DNA of 64,000 bases from Thecaphora thlaspeos (GCA_900291925.1 UWYS01000012.1:799538-863537); one strand, 5' to 3'. Shown: positions 35,741 through 47,708, counted from the stretch's first letter. Program-made: numbers and translations. The notes: generated by a model from the letters alone, not told the origin.

Positions 35741-37741
35741 CTACTTCTCCTCGGCGTGCAGCTCGGGCACCTGCTGCTGCTCCGGCTTGTTGTCCGTCGG
35801 CAGAGGCTTGTTGGCCGGGAAAGCGAGGACCTCCTTGATCGAGTTGCTATCCGTCAGGAACATGACGAGTCGATCGATACCGAGACCCCATCCTGCCGTC
35901 GGCGGCAGACCGTGTTCGAGCGCATCGAGGAAGACGTGATCGACCGCCTGCGCTTCGTCGTCTCCCGCGTCCTTCTGTCTCGCCTGCTCTTCAAAGTTGG
36001 CTCGCTGGACCCAGGGATCGTTCAGCTCCGTGTAGGCGTTGCAGATTTCCTTGGTCGCGACGAACGCCTCGAAACGTTCGCACAGCCCGTCGATCTCGCG
36101 GTGGCGCTTCGCAAGCGGCGACATGACCTGAGGGTGTCCCACGATGAAGCTCGGGTTGACGCACTGGTTCTCGATAAACTCGCCCGTCAGCTTGTCGATG
36201 AGGCGCGAACAGGTGCGCGGCTCGCTGCAGTCGACGTTGTGCTTCGTCGCCAGGTCAGAGAGGAACTGGCGCGTCTCCTCGGTGTGCAGCTGGTTGGCCG
36301 GCGGGAACTTGACGCCCAGCTGCTTCTCCAGCTCGCCGATCATGTCGAAGCGCTTCCAGGGCGTGCTAAAGTCGATCTCCATCTCGCGCCCGCCCTCGAC
36401 GTCCTTGCCGTCCGGGTGATACTTGATCTTGTAGCCGCCCGCCACCTCCTTGACCAGCCCGCTGATCATGTTCTCGGTGATTTCCATCAGGTCGTACATG
36501 TCGGCGTACGCCATGTAGAACTCGCAGATCGAAAACTCCGGGTTGTGCGTCTGGTCGATCGACTCGTTGCGGAAGACGCGGCCGATCTCGTAGACGCGGT
36601 CCAGCCCGCCGACGACGAGCTCCTTGAGGAAGAGCTCGGGCGCGATGCGCATGTACAGGTCCAGCTTGAGGTCGTTGTGGTGCGTGATGAACGGCTTGGC
36701 CGTCGCGCCGCCGGCGATCTGGTTCATCATGGGCGTCTCGACCTCGAGGAAGCCGAGGTTGTCGAGGTAGCGGCGGACGTAGCTGATGACCTTGGCGCGC
36801 TTGACAAAGATCTCGCGGACGTGGTTGTTCATGATGAGGTCGAGGTAGCGCTTGCGGTGGCGCTGCTCGGTGTCGGTGAAGCCACCCCTGTCGCCCTGCG
36901 CCGCCTTGGGCAGCATCTTGAGGTTGGGCGACAGCAGCTGGATGGACGTGGGGAAGATGGAGAGCTCGCCCTTCTTCGTCTTGCCGGGAATGCCGACGAC
37001 GCCGACGACGTCGCCGCGGCGGAGGAGGTCGTGGGCCTCGAAGAAGTCGCCCTCCCTGTGGTCCTGGAGCTGGGCGGTGATCTGGATCTTGAGCCCCTCG
37101 CCGTGGAGGTCGTAGAAGCGCAGCTTCTGTCCCGACGAGCGCATGTTGTGGATGCGGCCGGCGACCGAGACCTGCTCGCCCTCGAGGCGCTGTCCGGCCT
37201 CGAGCTTGCCCTCGTAGCGCGAGATGAAGTCGGTCAGGCTGATGGAGACGTGGAACTTGTGCGGGTAAGGGTCCGGGTTGCGCGTCTCGCGCAGCTTGGA
37301 GATGGTGCGGAAGCGGCGCTCGTAGTACTGGTTGGGGTTGAGCTCCTCCTCGTTGACGGCGGCGACAGCCTTGACAGCCTTTTCGGCGTCCTTCTCGCGC
37401 TTCTTGATGCGCTTCTTGAGCTCGCTGGGCAAGAAGAGGAAGGGAAATCGCGACGTTGGAAGGAGGGGACGGCGATCAGCCTGCGACGTCTGGATCGCGG
37501 GCGCACCGGCTTGGCGGCTGCCGATGGCTACTCACTTCTTGCTGACCATCTCGCCGGTGACCTCATCCCTGAGGACCTTGCCCTCTGCGGCTGCAGCGTC
37601 GGTGGCCGACATGTTGCGATGCTGATGTAGTAGAAGGCGGGCTGGCAGCAGTCGTCTAGTGCTGGTGGTGGCAGCGATGGAAGCTGCGCTGTTGTGCAAG
37701 TGTGCGGATCTGTAGGCTGCCCTAGCGAGACTGCGCAGCAT
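35741..37741 (-). CDS. KRS1: Lysyl-tRNA synthetase, probable dual mitochondrial/cytosolic
   Basis: Class IIb synthetase charging tRNA-Lys. Exons 37741..37536 and 37424..35741 join in phase 2 (donor GTGAGT, acceptor CCCAG). The anticodon-binding OB fold is present ([20 protein letters not shown]). Motif 2 is [20 protein letters not shown] and motif 3 is [15 protein letters not shown]. Two in-frame starts are seen. Met at 37741 gives 629 residues with an Arg/Ala/Ser-rich, acid-free leader of 43 residues ([18 protein letters not shown]...) typical of a mitochondrial presequence. Met at 37612 ([12 protein letters not shown]) gives a 586-residue cytosolic form. The first ATG has T at -3, the second A at -3, which favours leaky scanning. 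Dual targeting is inferred, not shown. The frame is open further upstream to 38131 without conserved features. Confidence 0.93.
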
Positions 37742-38137
37742 GCAACGGTGGGGTCTAGGGCAAGGGAGAGGGCGGTGTTGGTGGTGGTGGTGGTCGAGGT
37801 GGAAAGAAGGGCTCTCGCTGGCGCTTGGGCTGGCCTGCCTTGCCTCCAGGCTCTCGTGAGTCGACAGACGGGGCTCGCGCTGCGTCGGGCTCAGCCTGGC
37901 CTCGCTGGCTCGCGCCTCCGCTTTCGCTTCCGTTTTTTTTCTTCCCTTTTTGCCTTTTCTCGGCGCCTGCGCGCCACCTCGGATCCGCCCGCCTCTTCCC
38001 CTCTTCACCATCGTCGCTACGGTAGCAGGTGCCCCGCTAACCCTGCACCGGTAAAGCATGTCGAACGAAGGGTTCCAGGCGTCAGCTCTCTGCAGCAGCT
38101 TCTTGGTGTCTTGGCCTTGGAGGTCGTCCACGGCAAC

Positions 38138-39787
38138 TCACTCAGTGACGAGATATTCATGCAAGCGTAGCAGATGTACCGTATGCTCCTCGTCCAGCTC
38201 GAAGCCGTACACGTCTGCGTTCTCTTTGATCCGCGCTTTCGAGATCGACTTGGCGATCTGGTGCGGGGAGTTTAGGTTGTTTCGTGGGTCGACTGCGGCC
38301 GACGCTGGACAGTAAGGTCGATAGATTCGCAGCTGGAGCTAGAGGGGACACGTACCGTCACGTAGTCTCGTTGCAGTGAGTAGCGACTGCGATCGGCGTC
38401 GCACCGTGGTGTCTGCAGGGTCAGCGAGATGATGCACAGAGTAGCTTGAACACGAGCGAAGCGGGCGAGATACTCACATCAACACCTGGGCAGGCGTCAC
38501 CCCGTGTTTCTTGGCGATGTACAGGAGTGTTGGGTCGTCCATGCGTTCGCCTCGTACCAGCGGACCCCAGCACTGAATCCGCAACCGAGAGTGCTCATGC
38601 AAAGGGTCGATACAGCAACCGCACGATGCGTCAGTATTTGCAACGTAGACAAGGAGATCGCGGGCCGGAAAGCGGTGGGGACGTACCTCGACCGCGATGT
38701 CGTTATCTTGACAGAATTCGACCAGGTCCCATCGACCCCATAAAGGGATGCACGTCGCACTGGTTGATAACGGGACGGTGTCTTGGATAGCTGTCGAGAA
38801 GCTCCATGATATGCCTCTCTCCTATCGTCCGTTGGTCCGTTGCATAGCTCATTCCGCCTTGCGAATCCTCTCGCCATCCTCTCGCGGGCGTGATGACTGT
38901 GTGCTCACCGTAATTACTGACGCCCACGCTCCTCACCATACCGTCATCCTTCGCTTCTTGGATCGCCCTCCAGCTCTCCAGCCGCCTATACATTCCACCG
39001 TACGGGGAATGGATCAAGTACAGATCGATGTACCCCAATCCGCACTCGGCCAGGCTCTTTGCGATGGACGACTTGGCGCTCTGGTAGCCGCGGTTGGATT
39101 GGAGCTTGGTGGTGTAGAAGATGTCGGACCGTTTCAGTGTGCAGCCAGGACGCGAGAGGTACGAGAGGACCGACTGGCCGACAGCGCGCTCGTTGTGGTA
39201 CTACAGTGTCGTTGAAGGCGGCAAGATGAGGCCAGGGAGATGCGATCAGCTATGGATGGGCGTACATTGCCGACGGTCACCCACCTATCTCCGTGGGTTT
39301 GGCACTTACCGACTCGGCGCTACTCCGCCCGTCGTCCCGAAGGAAGAAGAGGAGAGAGACATCCTTTACGTCAACGGCCATCACACCGTCGCGGCATGGA
39401 AGACGGCTTCACTCGCCAGTCAAAGTGCCTATAGCCAGCCTCTAGAGCCCAAGTGACGGCGTTGCGCGTCTCCTTGTCGTCCATCCCGTATACCCCGAGC
39501 CCGAGACGGGGGATCTCTTCACCATCGTAAAGCTAAGGTGTCCAAAAGCAAGGAGCCAACGTCAGTACCGCCGACAGCGAGGAAAAAGGGGTGGAGATAG
39601 GGTGCGAAGTAGGGAGCCAACGTACCTTTAAGATCGAGCCGAGGGGGAGCTTCGACGTGTTGCTGGGTCGAATCTTGTCGAGTAGGTGCTGAGGGACGCC
39701 TGGAGTGCGGACGACTTGTTTGATGGTCCGGTTGATGGTAGGAGGAAGGAACGAGGCGCCAACTCCTGGCCTCTCGCTTGAAGGCAC
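38138..39787 (-). pseudogene. Aldo-keto reductase gene, apparently disrupted
   Basis: NADPH-dependent aldo-keto reductase family. Recognisable exons: 39787..39626, 39532.., 39322..39310, 39200..38909, 38821..38687, 38572..38478, 38386..38356 and 38257..38138. Conserved parts are YDGEEIPRLGLGVYGMDD, GYIDLYLIHSP, DDGMVRSVGVSNYG, RHRPVINQCDVHPF, DNDIAVE and KARIKENADVYGFELDEE. Two faults are visible. At 39413-39420 the canonical donor sits seven bases beyond the point needed to continue HFD into the SAES-Y active-site segment, so splicing there leads to a stop. At 38732-38735 a GGGG run gives one base too many to continue from HPFMG into RWDLVEFCQ. All other junctions are in frame, so any decay is recent; sequencing error is possible for the second fault. 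A working gene with unusual splicing cannot be excluded. Confidence 0.6.
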
Positions 39788-40416
39788 GAGCGTCGCGGCG
39801 ACGTGTGGAGATGGAGCGCGTTATTCTGGGTGATCGGCCGGGGCACCCGGCTTCTTGATCTCGAGCCCAGTTCAGCCCTGCTTCCTCCTTCTCCTCTTCC
39901 ATCTCTCTCTGTCGTCGTCGCCCGCAGTGCATCTTTGCTTGACCCGCCCGCCCTCCCTGCTGCTTGTCGCTCTTCTTACGCTCGAGACCGACACGCCGCT
40001 TCTTCCGGCGTGCCGCGAGCCCTCCAGAGCTCAGGTCATGCTGGCCTGCCCGCAGGTGATATGTCCCCCCACTCTCTCTGCTTTGTGTGTGCGTCGGCCC
40101 ATCAACGGGAATGCTACGCCACGCAAACGAGGCAGTAGTCTGTAAATACACACACACACGCGCGCGTGCGCTGAGATCGTCATCTGTCGACCCAGAGCAA
40201 GAGGGCATCATCGCGTTCAGTGTCGCTCTTCTCGCCCTCGCTCTGTCCTCTCCCGCTCCTGTTTCGATATCCTTGTTCGATTTCGGTCGGTGCGACTACC
40301 GACGACTCTGGCAGGGTGCTTCTACGGTACAGATCTCCCCCTGCTTCTGGACATGCGAGGACTCTATCCTCCTCGACGCCCTCCTCGCCCTCCTCTCGAC
40401 TATACGGACGAGCTTC
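39788..40416. other. Spacer: aldo-keto reductase upstream region / ATP3 3' flank
   Basis: About 630 bp with no supported gene. A short CA repeat lies at about 40148-40160. The interval is pyrimidine-rich on the plus strand. Confidence 0.5.
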
Positions 40417-42203
40417 TTAGAGGGCCGAGGCACCGGTGATGATGTCGACGAGGTCGTTGGTAATGGCGGCCTGTCGTCCACGGTTGTAGATCATGTTGAG
40501 GGACGAGATCATGTCTCCGGCATTCTTGCTGGCGTTGTCCATGGCGTTGCGCTTGCTGTTGATCTCGGACGCGTGGCCCTCGACCAGCGCGGCGTAGATG
40601 GCGTTGGCGAACGAGAACTCGGCCAGGTCCTTTGTCACGTCGTCCTCCTGCTCGTACAGCTTGAACTGGGGAGCGTTGCGCAGCGCCTCCTCGCTGAAAA
40701 CCTCCGTGATGTCCGACTCGAACGAGAGCGCCGAGACGTACTTGTTGTAGATGAGGTTGACCTTGTCGAACTTGATGCCGCTGCGGATGATCTGGTCGGC
40801 GATGGCGCTGGCGTCGGCAAAGGTGGGGACGTCCTTGCCGACCTGGTTGAAGGAGAGCGCCAGGTTGCTCGAGAGCGAACGGGCCAGCTGGGCCTTGGAC
40901 TTCTCGCCGAGCACGACGACGGCGGGGCCCTCGGGCGACGACGGGTCAGCGGCAGCCTGGCCGAGCTTGACGAACTCGGCCTTGGTGCGCTTGGTGACCG
41001 ACGAGTGGATACCGCCGCACAGGCCCTTGTCGGACGAGACGACGATGAAGAGCTGGCGTCCCCCCTCGGGGGCGACGGCCTCGGAGTTCTTGAAGATCTC
41101 TGCAGAGCGGCGGCGGCGGCGGCGGGGTCAAAAGGGGTGGGGTGACGGAAAGCAGACGACGGTGTAAGCGTCGAGCATGCTTTCCTAGCAGGCAGCTCGC
41201 GCGACCATTGCAAGACCAAGCGGTCGAGGGAAACCCTTCCGAGCATCCGGACAGGGAGGCCCGGCGGCGTTGCCGCCTCATCTTCGGTCATACCGAGTCC
41301 GACGCTTCGAGACCACCGGCCAGCCGACCAGGCCGGGTTCCCGCGGCTCCTCCACGGTTGGCGCGAAGGATGTGCGAAGCTGCGAGACTCACCGTTGTTG
41401 GCGGCGCCGTAGACCTTGGCGGCCTGCATGGCGCGCTGGGCCTTGTTGAGCTTGGTAGAGGCAATCATCTTCATCGACTGGTGGAGTGTCGAAGCAAACG
41501 GAAAAAGGCAAAGAGGTGGGGCACAGGGTGCGCGAGGGTCAGCTTACACGTCTTCGGGACTTGAGCCGGGGTAGTGACTGCAGACATCGGTCGCGCGCAG
41601 CAGCTGTCGTCGGTATCGAGGTCTCAACCTGTCCCGACTGCTGGCTAGCCAATGGAACGCCGCGATGGACCTTGATCGGCAGGCTTCGCCAACGAAGCTG
41701 CCCAACTGCTGCTAGAGCAAAGACAAATGCCAGCCTCAGTGTGGTTGCGCGGCTTGTCGAGGCTCCACACCAAACCCAACACGGCGAACGCCAGGATAGC
41801 GGCAGACACAAGCTCGAGAAACAGTGCCGCCGCTTCCTTGCGTAGATGCGCGTTCAAGAGAAACGGCGACGGACACGCCAAGTTGGCTGTGCAGCGCTCC
41901 ATTCGCCGCTCATAAAGCGTCGAGGGGAAGAGCGGGCCGAGGTGGGCAATGGCAAAAGCAAAGGCGAAGGCGGCAGAGACAAAAGGCAGGGGCGATTGTT
42001 GCCAGGACAAGAGACCAGATGGCTCGACGGACCTTTGTGATCTTTTCGATGTTCTTGACCGACTTGATGCGGTGCTCAGTCTCGCGGAGGGGGGCGGCGT
42101 GGTTGGTGGACGAGTGGAAGCCGGCGCGGACGACGATGGCGACGGGGGCAGCCGAGGTGAGGCCGGCGAGGGCGGACCTGGCGGCACGAGGAAGCATAGC
42201 CAT
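40417..42203 (-). CDS. ATP3: Mitochondrial F1 ATP synthase gamma subunit
   Basis: Central-stalk rotor subunit of F1Fo ATP synthase in the mitochondrial matrix. Exons 42203..42033, 41477..41393 and 41099..40417 join with matching phases, giving 312 residues. The N-terminal presequence is Arg/Ala-rich (MAMLPRAARSALAG) with GFHSS before the mature region. The conserved N-terminal helix is LRETEHRIKSVKNIEKITK, continued across the intron by SMKMIASTKLNKAQRAM. The Rossmann part contains SSDKGLCGGIHSSV. The C-terminal helix has NAMDNASKNAGDMISSLNMI and YNRGRQAAITNDLVDIITGA. The first donor is GTCCGT, weaker than others in the window, and intron 1 is long (555 nt). It is divergent from the eIF2-beta gene across 651 bp. 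Confidence 0.96.
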
Positions 42204-42854
42204 CCTGGTGAGCTGGTGAAGGCGGACAGGGGGTGAGGAGGAGGGTAGGCGGAGAGGTGTGCGGTGGCGGGAGTGGGAGGAGGTGGAGAAGCGACGGCGT
42301 CGAGGCAGAGAGGAGAGGCTGGGGCTGGGCTCTGGCTGGGGCTGGGCTGAGCTGACGGGCCCAGCGACCAGCTCGCTCGCTCCCCCTCAATCTTTCGCAG
42401 GCCCAAAGCCGCAACGGCCGCCGCCGTATTCAATTCACCGTTTGAATCAACCTGGAGAAATGAACCGACGCCAGCTCACCGCCCGCGAGCTCAAATTCAA
42501 CTCGGGACCGCTCGATCACGGCCGCGTCCAGTCGTGAGTAGTCAGTCTCTCACGCACGACAGAGCCCAGCCGCCCTGACTCGAGGCTAGGCGTGCCCGCC
42601 TCGCTCACTCGATCGCCGCTCCTTCCAGGCGAGCAGAAAAAAGCGGCAGGCACTGCACGCCTGTGCAGCAGCAGCCTCGCTGCTCGCCACCACCACCACC
42701 ACCCTCACCAGAATCACTTTCCCTTGCTACAGCACCTCCGCACGCCAGACTTTTCCTGACCTCGAGCACAGCTTGCAGATCAGTCCAGCCTACCCTTGTC
42801 CAGCACATCTCTTCGATCCGGCAGCCGCCCCGCCTCCAGATCCTTGTTGCAAAG
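42204..42854. promoter_or_regulatory. Divergent promoter region ATP3 / eIF2-beta
   Basis: The 651 bp between the two start codons, transcribed outward both ways. It contains GGGCTGG-type repeats at about 42320-42348 and a CCACCACCACC tract at about 42690-42703. A 25-codon plus-strand ORF lies at 42460-42537 and would be in the eIF2-beta leader if transcription starts far enough upstream. Confidence 0.5.
42460..42537 (+). CDS. Candidate uORF in the eIF2-beta leader
   Basis: A 25-codon ORF starting MNRRQLTARELKFN, with G at -3, followed by its stop 317 bp before the eIF2-beta start. Its stop overlaps a GTGAGT donor-like sequence, so it may instead be removed or altered by a leader intron. An acceptor-like CTTCCAG is present near 42630. 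I recognise no similarity. Whether it is transcribed is unknown. Confidence 0.25.
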   Translation: MNRRQLTARELKFNSGPLDHGRVQS

Positions 42855-44303
42855 ATGGCCGACACCGAGCCCCTCTTTGACCCTTCGCTTAGGAAGAAGA
42901 AGAACAAGAAGGTCATCGACCTCGATGAGCTCCTCGGAGACACCCCCGCCGCACCTACACCAGTTTCCGACGACGCCGAGGCGCAACAGGACGCGGATCT
43001 CTTTGGCGGCCTGAAGAACAAGAAGATCAACAAGAAGATGGACTTTGACCTCGTGAGTCCCGCTCCGCCCTTTCACCGCCCCTGCGTCACGGCCATGCAG
43101 TGTCGGATCATGCTCTCCGGCCTGCTCCTGCGCTGCCTCGGCCTCGCTGACCGCCATCCTTGCTTACTCCCTCTCCCTTCTATCTCTCCCCCCCATCACC
43201 CGCTATCCACCGATCTCGGACCCACCCACTCCAGGGCAACGATGCTCCGACGTCCACCGACGGGGCCGCCGCTGCTGGCGAGGGCGAGGATGACCTCAAC
43301 GTGAGTGCCGCCTAGTGGCATCAGCCTGCCGTGATACCGCCCTGCTGTCCGGCTCCTGGCGGCGTGACTAAAGGGGACAAATCTTTTCGCCGACTGATCC
43401 CGCTTCCTTCCTCCCTACTTCTGTTTGCCGATCCTACCGTCGCACCCCGCAGTTTGGCGAGCTCAAGAAGAAGAAGAAGTCCAAGACGAAGAAGGCCGCC
43501 TTCGACCTCGAGGCGTTCGAAAAGGAGCTTGGCGAGGGAGGTGACGACGGCGAGGCCGGTGCTGTCGGCGCCGGCGACGACGAGGATCTTGGCGAGAACG
43601 CCTTTGCCCAGGAGGATGGCGAGGGCGCCGAGGGCAAGGAGGACCAGCCCGAGACGTGGCACGGAACGGACCGCGACTACACATACCAGGAGGTGAGCTG
43701 GGACCGTCTGCGATCTCGCTGTTCGCGCCGCTGTGCGCACCACCGCCACAGGGCACGGTACGACCGGACATTGACAGGCTCAAGCTGACCATATCCCTGT
43801 CGCCATGTCTTTCCTGTCTGCGCGCTTCCCGTCCCCCGCAGCTCCTCGGACGCATCTTCAAGACATTGCGGGCGCAGAACCCGGCTCTCTCTGGGGAAAA
43901 GAAAAAGTTCACCATGGTCCCGCCGCAGGTGACGCGCGATGGCTCCAAGAAGACGATGTTTGCCAACGTCGTCGACATCTGCAAACGCATGCACCGCCAG
44001 CCCGACCACGTGATCCAGTACCTCTTCTCGGAGCTGGGTACGCTGGGCTCGGTCGACGGTTCGCAACGGCTCGTCATCCGCGGTCGCTTCCAGCCCAAGC
44101 AGATCGAGAACGTGCTTCGCCGCTACATCACCGAGTACGTCATCTGCAAGACGTGCAAGCGCGCCGAGACGCTCCTCACCAAGGAGAACCGCATCTTCTT
44201 TGTCACCTGCGAAAAGTGCGGCTCGCAGCGATCCGTCAGCGCGATCAAGAGCGGTTTCCAGGCGCAGACCGGCAAGCGCTCCAAGATGCGCGCCGCCGCC
44301 TAA
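42855..44303 (+). CDS. SUI3: Translation initiation factor eIF2 subunit beta
   Basis: Subunit of the eIF2 GTPase that brings initiator tRNA to the 40S ribosome. Exons 42855..43052, 43235..43300, 43453..43692 and 43842..44303 all join in phase 0, giving 321 residues. The N-terminal half has three lysine blocks ([24 protein letters not shown]), the known contact sites for eIF5 and eIF2B-epsilon. The C-terminal eIF2B/eIF5 fold includes [14 protein letters not shown] and [15 protein letters not shown] zinc ribbon follows (CKTC ... CEKC) with [14 protein letters not shown] after it. The length and domain order are typical. It diverges from ATP3. Confidence 0.97.
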
Positions 44304-45213
44304 GCGGACGCTCGCGGTGCGGTCCGTCTCGGCCGTATGCTCGCTGTTGGTCGCGGGCCCCTTGGCTTTGCAGGTTGGACCTCGGCACGGCGCGGTGCGA
44401 CTGCGGGTCGCATGCGATGGCACGGCTACCACGGCTGGCCGCCGTCGACGTCGCTGCCGCCGACTGTTGCCGAGGCCGACGGCTTCGCATCGTAGTCTGG
44501 CTCGACGGCTGGGAGGGAGAGAAAGAGGTGGTCAGGGACGAGCTATACTTGCAGGCTTGCATCGCGGTCGCCCACGTCTATGTATACTACTCTTCTGCCT
44601 GTCCTGTCGCCTGTCAAGTCTCTCTGAACGCGTGGTAGCAAACGCTTATGAATCCCCAAGACGACGACGACGACGACGACGGTGTCTCTGGTCTGAACTC
44701 ATCGGTACAAGGTGTGGGACACGCGCCGGCGGTTGGTCGGAGTGGGGGCCTCGATCGGGTTTCAAGGTGAGTGAGATCCTTGGGCCGGAAAGAGCCGTCG
44801 GCCTGAGAGAGGGAGCGAGCGCAAGGGAGGGGGATCGGGCAGATGGCGCCCACCGTTGGGTCGGGTTTCCTTTTTTTTCTTCTTTCTCTCCCCTTCTTCT
44901 TCCTGCGCTTGAATCGATTTGCTTCAAAAACCAAGTCAAACCCTGGCGACAGACGGTCCCGGAAGATCCCTGTAATCGCAGGGCAGCGCAGGGCAGCGCA
45001 GGGCAGCGCAGGGCGAGAGCGGATTTTTCGAACCCGGCCGCTTCCCCCCCTCAGTGCTCGTCCCTCCCCCCCCCCGCGCCCCCTCGTTGGCTGGTCAACC
45101 TACGCTCTCCCTAACCCTCTTTTGCGCCGCACCACTACCCACTCGTCTATTTCTGCTCATATCCGCCCCCTTCCTCCTCCCGCCCCTCCTACACACCACC
45201 ACCGTCAATCAAA
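44304..45213. other. Spacer between eIF2-beta and MIR1
   Basis: About 910 bp with no recognised gene. It holds an ACG triplet run at about 44660-44682 and a 10-bp tandem GGGCAGCGCA in three copies (44981-45013). A pyrimidine-rich stretch leads into the phosphate carrier start, a common arrangement in strong fungal promoters. Confidence 0.55.
44981..45013. repeat. 10-bp tandem repeat GGGCAGCGCA, three copies
   Basis: Three identical units read directly, about 200 bp upstream of the phosphate carrier start codon. Confidence 0.9.
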
Positions 45214-46855
45214 ATGGCTTCCTACGCTGACCGCTTCACCAAGGGCTCGTTCCCCATCAACTCTGTCGCCGAGGCCGTCAAGCCCGGTCCCCAGGGCGTC
45301 GACCTCTACTCGCGCTTCTTCCTCGCCGGTGCCCTCTGCTGGTAAGTCTTTACGATGGGTTTCCAGCCGGTCGTCCTCTTCTTTGTATCCGTCTCGTGCG
45401 ACAGTGGACGTCCGACGGTCTGGCCCGACAGTGGCCTCGGGAGAGTAGTCGGTTCTCCTGGGCCAGCCAGTTCTACCGATCTTTATCGGAAGGACCGCTC
45501 CCGCAAGCCTTTAGCGAGCAAACCCTCGCCCTCCAATTTAGCTGGGACGGGCTCGATGGCTTCTTGCGGCCTCTGCCCGATTGAAGCGGGTGGATACGCG
45601 AGTGCATTGCTTGCTTCTTTCGAATCAGCGGCGGTCGTCTATCTACGCCAGTTGCGGCTTCCATCCGATCCGAGTCGGGCAGGCCGAGCAGGCAGAGCAG
45701 GCAGAGCAGGCAGAGCAGGCCGACGGCAACCTCGTCGCAGTGTTGCTCGTCAAGTTGCGAAAAAAAAAAAAGACGTCCGGCGTCAGTCCGCTTGTCTTGG
45801 CGCTCTGTTCCGTCCCGCCTCTGCCTTGCTGGCTGGCTACGATGGTGGTGACGTCCATCTCGCTTGCGCGCAGGGCCTTGAGCTCCGCCCGTCCGGGCTT
45901 GGGCGAAAATTGCGAACCAGCCGAGGCAAGCCAAAATCGAGACTGACCACTGACCCGCCCGCCCGTGCACCTTGCTCTTCCTGTGTTCTCCCACTCGCGC
46001 AGCTCGATCACCCACGGAGCCGTCACCCCGATCGATGTCGTCAAGACCCGCATCCAGCTCGAGCCGACTGTCTACAACAAGGGCATGGTCGGCGGCTTCC
46101 GCCAGGTCGTCGCCAAGGAGGGCGCCGGCGCTCTCCTCACCGGTCTCGGACCCACCGCGCTCGGCTACTTCCTGCAGGGCGGTTTCAAGTTTGGAGGATA
46201 CGAGCTCTTCAAGAAGCTCATTGTCGGCCAGATCGATAAGGACACGGCCGTGCAGAACCGCATGGCCATCTACCTCGGAGCCTCTGCCGCGGCCGAGTTC
46301 TTTGCCGACATTGCGCTCTGCCCGCTCGAGGCGACGCGTATCCGCCTCGTCTCGCAGCCCGCCTTTGCCAACGGCCTGCTTCCCGGCTTCGCCCGCATTG
46401 CGCGCGAGGAGGGTCTCGGCGGCTTCTACGCCGGCTTCGGACCGATCCTGTTCAAGCAGATCCCTTACAACATGGCCAAGTTCGCCACGATGGAGGTCGT
46501 CCTCGAGAACGCCGTCGCCGCCTACGGCAAGCCCAAGTCGGAGCTCTCGGGCGGTGAGGCGACTGGCCTCAACCTCGGATCGGGTCTGATTGCCGGTTTC
46601 GCCGCCGCCACCATCTCGCAGCCCGCCGACACGCTCCTCTCGAAGATCAACAAGCAGAAGGCCGCCCCCGGCGAGACGATCACTGGCCGCCTGACCAAGA
46701 TGGCCGGCGAGCTCGGTGTCAAGGGACTGTTCGGCGGTCTGACGACGCGTCTGATCATGGTCGGTACCATCACTGCCGGTCAGTTTGCCATCTACGGCAA
46801 GATGAAGGAGGTGCTTGGCGCCACCAACACCGTCGAGATCTCCAAGACGGCGTAA
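45214..46855 (+). CDS. MIR1: Mitochondrial phosphate carrier
   Basis: Inner-membrane phosphate/proton symporter of the mitochondrial carrier family. Exons 45214..45341 and 46003..46855 join in phase 2 (donor GTAAGT, acceptor CGCAG), giving 326 residues. Three carrier repeats are visible: the P-x-D-x-x-[KR] signature is [10 protein letters not shown] in the first, [10 protein letters not shown] in the second and [10 protein letters not shown] in the third. [14 protein letters not shown] is typical of phosphate carriers. There are six membrane helices and no long presequence. The single intron is unusually long for this window (661 nt) and contains a 9-bp GAGCAGGCA tandem at about 45685-45720 and a run of A at 45761-45771; open frames inside it are chance. 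Confidence 0.96.
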
Positions 46856-47708
46856 GAAAACGCGGAGAAAGCCTGCTCCTCTCCATTCCTTTTCTCCTTT
46901 GCCTCTCTCTCGAAGTTCTCCTTCTCCTAACGACGATGTCCATAACTATTTTCCACTCCGCTTGTCTCTTTTGACGACCCGCATTGTACACCACGCGACG
47001 CGAGGCGACGCGAGGCGACGTGAGGCGACGTGAGGCGAGGACGGGAGAGACTCTCCTGTTCGCCCGTCTTTCTTGCCCACACACGCCAATAGCTGTAGAC
47101 GAAGACGAGTCAAAAGAATCGATTCACCATCCCCAGCATGCCCAGCGAGCGAGCGAGAGAGAGAGAGAGAGTGTGTGTGTGTATGCGCGAGTGCGTGCGC
47201 ATGTGGACTGTCTTGGCGCGAGCGACGCTTGAAAAGAGGGACGAGAAGCTGTCGGGTCGACGAAGGGTGCGTGCGGGATGAGATGCAAGTTGGGCGTGGG
47301 TGAGTTGCCGGGCGAGAGGGGCAAGTCTGGCAGCATGGCGCACAGGTCACGCACCAAAAATTAAAAATCAAAAGTGCTAGGCATGGCAGGCAAGCCAGGC
47401 AGGCAGGCAGGCAGGCAGCGTTGCAGCGTTGCTGGCGGCGGCTCAGTCAGAGGCCAACGCCCACACGCAAGCGACACAGACACACACCTCCTCACACTTC
47501 AACCACCATATCTCTCCTCCATCGTCCCTCTGCCTCGCCCCATGCAGCGTATATCGGCGGAAGCATAGCCGTCGGCCTGTCCGCCCTCCTTCTCCCTCCC
47601 TTCGCGCTCCTTCTACGGACCTTGCTCGCTTTTGCTCACCGCCCCATCCCTTTTTGTCCGTCAATCAACCACGCTGCGCACGACGAGGAGCATGGAAACG
47701 TCCTTCTG

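Noticed and set aside
35555..37630. 691-codon plus-strand ORF
   Set aside because: Antisense shadow of KRS1; composition (Val/Leu/Asp/Arg) reflects GC-rich third positions of the real gene.
45355..45946. Plus-strand ORFs between the two MIR1 exons
   Set aside because: They lie inside the 661-nt intron and contain its tandem repeat and poly-A tract; no domain.
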